NCBI GenBank assembly: GCA_934096535.1
Contig: CAKOMC010000055.1
Coordinates: 1 to 7,157 of the forward strand
Reading direction: 5' to 3'
DNA from: an uncultured Bacilli bacterium
Lineage (GTDB): Bacteria > Bacillota_I > Bacilli_A > RF39 > UBA660
DNA length: 7,157 nucleotides
Part shown: positions 1 to 4,524 of the stretch, in pieces
How positions within the stretch are numbered: position 1 is the first letter of the stretch
Layout of the letters: the number at the start of each line of letters is the position of its first letter
Notes under the pieces: generated by a model
Seen by the model: only the letters and a program-made list of their open reading frames with translations
The model's database searches: none
What the model was told of the DNA's origin: nothing
Made by a program: the position numbers and the translations under genes

Positions 1-206
1 ATATTTATGGAAAAGATGATTTATTTGCATTAATTATCATTTTAAGACAAATACTAAGAAATGAAGATTTTAGAATGGTAGTTAATGAAATATCTTATGA
101 ATTAGATATTTTAGAAGGAAAATTACAGCATATTAGTATTGATAAAGTCATGGATGCAATCGGTTTTCCCAAAAATTATAAAGAAATAGTAAGGATGGAT
201 ATATAA
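1..206 (+). CDS. C-terminal fragment, probable Abi-like (Abi_2) family protein (5' end outside window)
   Basis: A reading frame open from the left edge (first full codon at 3) ends with TAA at 204-206 and supplies the last 67 residues of a protein. The visible part is mostly helical and ends with the motif IGFPKNYKEI a few residues before the stop. A leucine-rich helix (DLFALIIILRQIL) followed by a short spacer and a terminal 'GFPxNW/Y' motif is, as I recall the family, how Abi-like (Abi_2; AbiD/AbiF) proteins end. Some members act in phage abortive infection; others have no known role. The conserved N-terminal part lies outside the window, so the family call rests on the tail alone. The stop codon overlaps the ATG of the downstream protease gene by one base, so the two are probably co-transcribed and translationally coupled. 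That it is the end of a real gene is much surer than the family name. Confidence 0.6.
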   Translation, partial: IYGKDDLFALIIILRQILRNEDFRMVVNEISYELDILEGKLQHISIDKVMDAIGFPKNYKEIVRMDI

Positions 207-1321
207 TGAATGAACAAAGAGTTGTTAATGCCAAGGTCGTAGGTAATAAAGGAAATATTTGGAACAAAATATTACTGGCCATCGTTTTAGTATGCGTTGG
301 GGCTGCTGGAATGTATGCCGTTATAAAACTAAATCCCGGAACCACCATTGTCAATAAGTTAGAAAAAGAAGTAACGGTTAATGAAAACGGAATTGCCGAT
401 GCTGTTGAAAAAGTTTATAACTCAGTAGTAGTTGTAGAAAACTATCGAAGCAATAAACTTCAAGCCACTGGTACTGGTTTTATCTTTAAAAAAGATGGTA
501 ATAAGTATTATGTCATGACTAATTATCATGTAATTGAAAGTTCATCAAAGGTAAAAATCGTTTTAACAGATAACACTAATACCGAAGTTGAAGTCGTTGG
601 TGGCGATAAATATGCGGATATCGCAGTTTTATCATTTACTTCTTCAAGTGATTTAACTGTTGCCGAAATTGGCTCAAGTACTGATGGTCGAGTTGGGGAT
701 ACAACATTTGCTGTAGGAGCTCCTTTAGACAGTTCTACTTATTCTTGGACTGTAACAAGAGGTATACTTTCTGGTAAAGATAGAATGGTTGCTGTATCTA
801 CTACTAATAGTACTTCAAGTGATTACATTATGCGAGTTTTACAAACTGATGCCGCTATTAACAGTGGTAACTCGGGTGGACCTTTATGCAATAGTAATGG
901 TCAAGTTATTGGCGTAACTAATATGAAATTAGTATCAAGTGGCGTTGAAGGAATGGGCTTTGCTATTCCAATTGAAGATGCTATGGAATTTGCTAATAAG
1001 ATTATTAATGGCGATGATATTACTCGACCAAGACTTGGCATTAGTATGATTGAACTGGTAGTTGCGGAAAATTATTATCGTATGGATATTCCTGATAATG
1101 TTACAAATGGTGTAGTTGTCTATGAGGTAGAAAGTGGTTCTTGTGCTGAAGCTGCTGGCTTAAAATCTCAAGATATTATTTTAGAATTTGACAATGTTAA
1201 AATAACAAGTTCGGCTGAATTAAAGTACGAATTATATCGTCATAATGTTGGTGATACCGTAACAATTAAAGTAAACCGTAATGGCTTTGAAAAAGATTTA
1301 AAAATAACTCTAAAAAAATAA
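206..1321 (+). CDS. HtrA/DegP-like membrane-anchored serine protease with PDZ domain
   Basis: This 371-residue protein is a trypsin-fold (S1C) serine protease of the HtrA/DegP/DegS type, which degrades or senses misfolded proteins outside the membrane. It has a short basic cytoplasmic N-terminus, one membrane segment at about residues 21-42 (signal anchor), a protease domain at about 62-270 and one PDZ domain at about 276-370. The catalytic triad is visible: His108 in TNYHVIE, Asp138 in YADIAVL and Ser223 in GNSGGPL. The PDZ half shows the usual GSCAEAAGLKSQDIILEFD turn. Length and order match single-PDZ HtrA proteins of Gram-positive bacteria. The start at 206 is supported by AAGGATGG at 191-198 and by the one-base overlap (TAATG) with the preceding stop, so it likely depends on the upstream gene's promoter; none is seen directly before it. 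A hairpin terminator follows at 1335-1385. htrA, degP and degS paralogues cannot be told apart here, so no symbol is given. Confidence 0.93.
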   Translation: MNEQRVVNAKVVGNKGNIWNKILLAIVLVCVGAAGMYAVIKLNPGTTIVNKLEKEVTVNENGIADAVEKVYNSVVVVENYRSNKLQATGTGFIFKKDGNKYYVMTNYHVIESSSKVKIVLTDNTNTEVEVVGGDKYADIAVLSFTSSSDLTVAEIGSSTDGRVGDTTFAVGAPLDSSTYSWTVTRGILSGKDRMVAVSTTNSTSSDYIMRVLQTDAAINSGNSGGPLCNSNGQVIGVTNMKLVSSGVEGMGFAIPIEDAMEFANKIINGDDITRPRLGISMIELVVAENYYRMDIPDNVTNGVVVYEVESGSCAEAAGLKSQDIILEFDNVKITSSAELKYELYRHNVGDTVTIKVNRNGFEKDLKITLKK

Positions 1322-1334
1322 TTGATTAAATAAA

Positions 1335-1385
1335 AACTCTCTAGTATCTATATAAATACAATAGATTTTAGAGAGTTCTTTTTAT
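1335..1385. terminator. Bidirectional intrinsic terminator between convergent genes
   Basis: AACTCTCTA (1335-1343) pairs perfectly with TAGAGAGTT (1369-1377), and after a small internal mismatch ATCTA (1346-1350) pairs with TAGAT (1362-1366). The plus strand continues with CTTTTTAT. Read on the minus strand, the same stem is followed by a T-run (complement of 1332-1336). It can therefore end transcription of the protease from the left and of the GH25 gene from the right; the GH25 stop codon touches its T-tract. Confidence 0.85.
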
Positions 1386-2551
1386 TTGTATAAAACATCT
1401 AAATCCACAAAACCACTAATACCATCAACTAAACCTTTATCACTAAATTGCCATATTTTATAGTCTTTATCATAATTAGTCATACTTGTATAATGAGCAA
1501 GCCACACATTTTTATTTTCTGTATTCCAAACATTACTAAGATAGAATTTACTACCATATAACATTGCCTCATAGCCCTTTTCTTTTAATAAAGTACTAAA
1601 ATTATTATACATATTCTCTAGATCATAAAAACTAACATGATAATCTTGAAAATTATTCCAGTTTTCCCAGTCAAACGCAACTCCAAGTTCTAAATCAACT
1701 CCATCTAAATTTTTAACAATAAACTTAGCTTGTTCTTCAATTTCTTCTAAAGTATTAGCATATGTGTAAAAATAAACTCCCACTTTTAATCCTTGTTCTT
1801 TAGCGTGTTGTAAGTTTTCTTTGAAATATTTATCTAAGACCAATTCATTATTAACCGTATAACCAAATCCTAGTCTAATAATAGCAAATTCTACTCCTGC
1901 ATTTTTAACCTTTTCCCAATTAATTTCACCTTGAAAACTAGATACATCAATTCCTAACATCGTTTCATCATTTTTATATTTAGTAATAGCATCCTTAAAA
2001 TCTAGGCCTGTAGGCGTACTGTTGCTACTAGAAGTATTAAATTTCTCAATTAAGTGTAGAGTAAAAGTTTTTTCTGATTCATTTCCACTTTCATCTCTTA
2101 CTGTCATTTTTAATTTATAAGCTCCTGTTTTCTCTTTATCATATTCACCATTAATAATACAAGCAACATTGCGGTCATAATTATCACCGTAAAACGCACT
2201 ATCACATAAATCAAAATCACTATTTATTTCTTTATAAACATTGTTACTCATACTAAGAAAAGGTGCTACATCATCATAGACCCTAAAATTTACTTTAACA
2301 TTACTTTTGTGTTTTTTATAGTCCTGATAATTTATACTAATACTATTATCCCCAATTTTATCTAAAAATATTTCTTTATCATCACTAATAAATCCATCAT
2401 TAACTTTTATCAAATCGCTTAATTTAATTTTATTATAAACTTTAAAATTTAAATTATCCTTTATCTCCACAGTAGCTTCCATTTTGCCACAACCACTACC
2501 CAAAAATAAAATCAGAAAATAAATTATTATTAATTGCCTACTTTTTTTCAT
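1382..2551 (-). CDS. GH25 family muramidase (lysozyme) lipoprotein with Ig-like N-terminal region
   Basis: The 389-residue product has a C-terminal glycoside hydrolase family 25 domain (about 198-389), which cleaves the MurNAc-GlcNAc bond of peptidoglycan. Diagnostic features are GIDVSSFQGEINW with Asp202 at the first strand, the DxE pair in AFDWENW (Asp294, Glu296), an IWQFS segment and a closing FVDLDVLY with Asp383. Residues 1-20 form a signal peptide (KKSR, then a hydrophobic run) ending at Cys21, probably lipid-modified. The lipobox LGSGC is not ideal, since Gly rather than Leu sits at -3. Residues 27-170 look like one or two Ig-like modules: DDVAP at about 93-97 and the GAYKLKMTVRDESGN segment are typical of DUF5011/cadherin-like folds. 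A Ser/Thr/Asn linker (172-181) joins them to the enzyme. TGAGG at 2557-2561 lies 5 bases before the start. The likely role is wall remodelling at the outer membrane face; no phage genes nearby suggest an endolysin. Confidence 0.92.
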   Translation of the reverse strand: MKKSRQLIIIYFLILFLGSGCGKMEATVEIKDNLNFKVYNKIKLSDLIKVNDGFISDDKEIFLDKIGDNSISINYQDYKKHKSNVKVNFRVYDDVAPFLSMSNNVYKEINSDFDLCDSAFYGDNYDRNVACIINGEYDKEKTGAYKLKMTVRDESGNESEKTFTLHLIEKFNTSSSNSTPTGLDFKDAITKYKNDETMLGIDVSSFQGEINWEKVKNAGVEFAIIRLGFGYTVNNELVLDKYFKENLQHAKEQGLKVGVYFYTYANTLEEIEEQAKFIVKNLDGVDLELGVAFDWENWNNFQDYHVSFYDLENMYNNFSTLLKEKGYEAMLYGSKFYLSNVWNTENKNVWLAHYTSMTNYDKDYKIWQFSDKGLVDGISGFVDLDVLYK

Positions 2552-2577
2552 TACAACCTCATACTTTCTCTACACTA

Positions 2578-2605
2578 TTTATAGCACACATATCTTAAAA
2601 TACAA
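2578..2605 (-). promoter_or_regulatory. Probable promoter of the GH25 gene (extended -10)
   Basis: On the minus strand an extended -10, TGCTATAAA (hexamer at 2578-2583, TGC at 2584-2586), lies about 27 bases upstream of the start codon. A weak -35, TTGTAT (2600-2605), is 16 bases further up. The predicted transcript would start near 2571 and have a leader of about 20 bases including the ribosome site. A good extended -10 often offsets a poor -35. Confidence 0.5.
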
Positions 2606-2787
2606 AGAGAAAATATTAAAAAACTAATTAGTCTAAAAAAATCTTGCCTGTCTTAGAATTGTGAGGTAATATATATATACATAAAAAACAATAAGTCATA
2701 GGAATTATTTCCTTATTATATATAGTCATATAGATACAGAATAAACTTTCTTAACTAACCAATAGTAGTTAATCTTTATAAATTGTT

Positions 2788-2816
2788 TTGCATTATGAAA
2801 ACTCCTGTGTTATGAT
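2788..2816 (+). promoter_or_regulatory. Probable promoter of the coiled-coil membrane protein gene
   Basis: TTGCAT (2788-2793) is followed after 17 bases by TATGAT (2811-2816). TGT directly before the -10 gives an extended -10 element (TGTTATGAT). The start codon is at 2846, with AAAGAGG at 2833-2839 between them, so the leader would be about 23 bases. The TTAACTA/TAGTTAA inverted repeat sits just upstream of the -35 and could bind a regulator. Confidence 0.6.
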
Positions 2817-2845
2817 ATAGGTATAAGAATATAAAGAGGTTATAT

Positions 2846-3715
2846 ATGCAAAAAACAAATAATCCTTATAATAAATCCCTATTAAATGTTGGTATCTTAA
2901 CGATAGTCCTAGGAATTACTCTGGGTGTAGTAACAATCATCATCAATTTACACAAATATGTTAACAATATAAATAAGTATTCTGATGAGAACAAATATAT
3001 TTTAGAAGTTGAAATTGCTGAAAATGATAACAATTATACACAATATATTGATGAGCAAAAATCTCTTAATGCTGATAAGCAAAACTACCAAAAAGAGTTA
3101 GCAGAAATTTCTAAGAACTCTAATGATTCCGAACAAAAAGCGAAATTAGAAGGTAAAATAGCGGATATAAATATTCGTTTAGAAGAACTAGAACAGTTAA
3201 AATATTCTTCATTAACCGAAAAAAATAAACTTCGTAAAGAATATAACGAAGTGATAAAAACCTTAGATGAAAAAACTAAGCCCAAGGCTTTGATTAAATG
3301 TTACTTGGTTGGATTTGCCATAATTTTAGTTACAATTAACTGTGGAGCTTATTTTATTCATTTAGCTTTCCGTCCCGATGCTGATGATGTGATTTTAAAT
3401 CAACAAATGAAAATAAATAAAGAATATGAAGAAAAATTACTAACTCTTAAAAATATGAATAATAATAAAGAATTAAAAACTTCTAATACTTCTAAAGACA
3501 TTGTAGAAATGCCTAAGAAAAAAGATAGTCAAGCTTGTGGAAATTCTAAAATAGATAATTACCCCAATAATATTAATAATAAAAGTACAAATAAAAAGAA
3601 CTATCATAACAATAGTAAAAACTATAATCATAGTAATGGCCCTCGTAAAAATAAAACTAATTTAAATAACTCGAATAAATCAAACAACTCAGTAAAAAAT
3701 AATACTGCTAAGTAA
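2846..3715 (+). CDS. Unrecognised two-TM coiled-coil protein with Asn/Lys-rich tail
   Basis: I do not recognise a family for this 289-residue protein. In order it shows a short N-terminus, a membrane helix at about 12-34 (LLNVGILTIVLGITLGVV), a charged helical stretch at about 48-147 with coiled-coil character (IADINIRLEELEQLKY and similar), a second membrane helix at about 152-175, a short charged helix (about 183-203) and a disordered tail from about 205. In the last 59 residues, 22 are Asn and 11 are Lys or Arg, against a single acidic residue. With two TM helices, N- and C-termini should face the same side. If both are cytoplasmic, the coiled coil is extracytoplasmic and the basic tail could touch nucleic acid or lipid; this is inference. 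The start is set by AAAGAGG six bases before the ATG. The gene has its own promoter and terminator, so it appears monocistronic. Membrane scaffold or wall-associated protein are possible roles; none is shown. Confidence 0.85.
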   Translation: MQKTNNPYNKSLLNVGILTIVLGITLGVVTIIINLHKYVNNINKYSDENKYILEVEIAENDNNYTQYIDEQKSLNADKQNYQKELAEISKNSNDSEQKAKLEGKIADINIRLEELEQLKYSSLTEKNKLRKEYNEVIKTLDEKTKPKALIKCYLVGFAIILVTINCGAYFIHLAFRPDADDVILNQQMKINKEYEEKLLTLKNMNNNKELKTSNTSKDIVEMPKKKDSQACGNSKIDNYPNNINNKSTNKKNYHNNSKNYNHSNGPRKNKTNLNNSNKSNNSVKNNTAK

Positions 3716-3736
3716 ATGTGCTTAGCAGTATTTTTA
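3701..3736. terminator. Strong hairpin terminator overlapping the end of the coiled-coil gene
   Basis: AATACTGCTAAG (3701-3712) and CTTAGCAGTATT (3721-3732) form a perfect 12-bp stem with an 8-base loop, TAAATGTG, that contains the stop codon. A T-run (3731-3735) follows on the plus strand. On the minus strand the stem is followed by six T (complement of 3694-3699), so it can also stop transcription of the TetR gene, which ends at 3786. The left arm encodes the last four residues (N-T-A-K). Confidence 0.9.
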
Positions 3737-3785
3737 AGCCATTTAATCATTTAAAATAAAATATTTAAAAATAGTTATCTGCTAT

Positions 3786-4358
3786 TTACATTTTATAATT
3801 AACATTCTTATTAGTTAGTAGCTCTTTAACCATACCTTTTATAAATTCTCCAATATCATCTAGCGAACATTTTAAATCTCCAATGAAATAGCGGACAAAT
3901 AAATTAACACAGCCATAAGTAAAGAAAGTAACTATTAAATCACTATAGTTAGTCTCTGCAAACATATTAAAATCCATTAGTCTTTTATTAATCATATTAC
4001 TTAGTTTTTCAATAAATAATAAAGGTTCTCTACTTCTAAGAAGAGTTCTATACATCTCTTCATTATCTTTTAAATTCTTAATAACTCTATCAATATACTT
4101 ATCTAAATCATTTATACTTCTAATATCTTTATCATAAATTGAGATAAGTTCTAGAGTTTCATCTTGTAAATCTTTAGCCACATCATAGATAGAATCATAA
4201 TGGGTATAAAAAGTTGAACGGGTAATATCAGCTAGTTTGACTAACTCCGTAACGGTCATATTAGATAACTCGTTTTTTTCTTTTAATAACTCGGCAAACG
4301 CTTCTCTTATTTTTTGTCTTGTTTTTAGCGAAGACCTATTTTTATTCTTGACTTTCAT
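3786..4358 (-). CDS. TetR/AcrR-family transcriptional regulator
   Basis: This 190-residue protein has the TetR layout: a basic N-terminus, a DNA-binding helix-turn-helix at about 12-58 and a helical ligand/dimer domain. The HTH signature is clear in MTVTELVKLADITRSTFYTH (34-53), followed by YDSIYDV, the usual close of the TetR_N domain. The C-terminal part, with TYGCVNLFVRYF (147-158) and a final helix ending KELL, resembles the small TetR_C_8-type domain common in Bacillota. The ligand is unknown. AAGGTGG at 4364-4370 lies 5 bases before the start. The gene is divergent from the MMPL transporter across 166 bases carrying inverted repeats, the classical arrangement for a regulator that represses itself and an exporter. 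The target is therefore inferred from position, not shown. Confidence 0.93.
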   Translation of the reverse strand: MKVKNKNRSSLKTRQKIREAFAELLKEKNELSNMTVTELVKLADITRSTFYTHYDSIYDVAKDLQDETLELISIYDKDIRSINDLDKYIDRVIKNLKDNEEMYRTLLRSREPLLFIEKLSNMINKRLMDFNMFAETNYSDLIVTFFTYGCVNLFVRYFIGDLKCSLDDIGEFIKGMVKELLTNKNVNYKM

Positions 4359-4382
4359 TTAAACCACCTTTAAACTAGATAA

Positions 4383-4411
4383 ATTATATCAAAAAGGAAA
4401 ACAAATTGCAA
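4383..4411 (-). promoter_or_regulatory. Probable promoter of the TetR gene
   Basis: Read on the minus strand, TTGCAA (4406-4411) and a consensus TATAAT (4383-4388) are separated by 17 bases. Transcription would start near 4376, giving a leader of about 18 bases that includes the AAGGTGG ribosome site. The -35 lies inside one arm of the long inverted repeat (4401-4413), which could allow autoregulation. Confidence 0.65.
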
Positions 4412-4416
4412 ACACA

Positions 4417-4432
4417 TGTCAAAATTTAGACA
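4417..4432. promoter_or_regulatory. Candidate TetR operator, TGTC-N8-GACA
   Basis: TGTCAAAATTTAGACA is a 16-bp palindrome with one mismatched pair (14 of 16 positions symmetric). It lies between the two divergent promoters, just upstream of both -35 boxes. Size, symmetry and place fit a TetR-family dimer site. No match to a known operator is claimed. Confidence 0.45.
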
Positions 4433-4450
4433 CTATCCATAAATATGTAC

Positions 4451-4479
4451 TTTATAAATTATAATAGTTTGCATATAAT
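4451..4479 (+). promoter_or_regulatory. Probable promoter of the MMPL transporter gene
   Basis: A consensus TATAAT at 4474-4479 has TTTATA (4451-4456) 17 bases upstream. Transcription would start near 4486, leaving a leader of about 40 bases before the ATG at 4525, with a strong AAAGGGAGG site at 4509-4517. A second TATAAT at 4460-4465 exists, but no -35-like hexamer is well placed for it. Confidence 0.65.
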
Positions 4480-4524
4480 TTGTTGTGCGTCCCAGAAAAA
4501 TGGGGTTTAAAGGGAGGAAAAATT

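Larger units (their letters stand above)
2552..2845. other. Intergenic region between divergent genes, with small palindromes
   Basis: No credible ORF, tRNA or riboswitch was seen in these 294 very AT-rich bases. The left end holds the GH25 promoter and the right end the promoter of the coiled-coil gene. Between them are a perfect 10-bp palindrome, ACTAATTAGT (2623-2632), an alternating TA run (about 2667-2679), GGAATTATTTCC (2701-2712) and an inverted repeat TTAACTA/TAGTTAA (2751-2757 and 2766-2772, 8-base gap). A weak promoter-like pair, TTGCCT (2644-2649) and TAATAT (2667-2672), points rightward. Any of these could be a regulator site, but short palindromes are expected by chance in such DNA. 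Confidence 0.4.
4401..4483. repeat. Inverted repeat flanking both divergent promoters
   Basis: ACAAATTGCAAAC (4401-4413) recurs inverted at 4467-4483, where the reverse complement reads ACAAATT-ATAT-GCAAAC, the same 13 bases split by a 4-base insert. One arm contains the TetR -35 box and the other the MMPL -10 box, so a protein binding both arms would cover both promoters. The 4-base insert is itself part of the TATAAT hexamer. Confidence 0.4.

Noticed and set aside
148..354. Minus-strand open frame of 68 codons across the start of the protease gene
   Set aside because: It is antisense to the protease start and signal anchor, and its hydrophobicity mirrors that membrane segment.
1382..2551. 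GH25 gene as a prophage endolysin
   Set aside because: It has a signal peptide and Ig-like spacer, and no holin, portal, tail or other phage genes are nearby.
3085..3285. Minus-strand open frame of 66 codons inside the coiled-coil gene
   Set aside because: It is a Ser/Phe-rich mirror of a Glu/Lys-rich coiled coil, the usual shadow pattern.
206..4358. Mycoplasma/Spiroplasma genetic code (TGA as tryptophan), suggested by the extreme AT content
   Set aside because: Tryptophan codons are TGG throughout and no complete frame needs an in-frame TGA.
4417..4422. Consensus TTGACA on the minus strand as the TetR -35 box
   Set aside because: It is 28 bases from the TATAAT at 4383-4388, and the position 17 bases away (4394-4399) has no -10-like sequence; TTGCAA at 4406-4411 fits better.
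4490..4505. Hairpin CCCA-GAAAAA-TGGG in the MMPL leader as a regulatory RNA element
   Set aside because: The stem is only 4-5 bp, leaves the ribosome site free, and has no T-run, so it is too weak to call.
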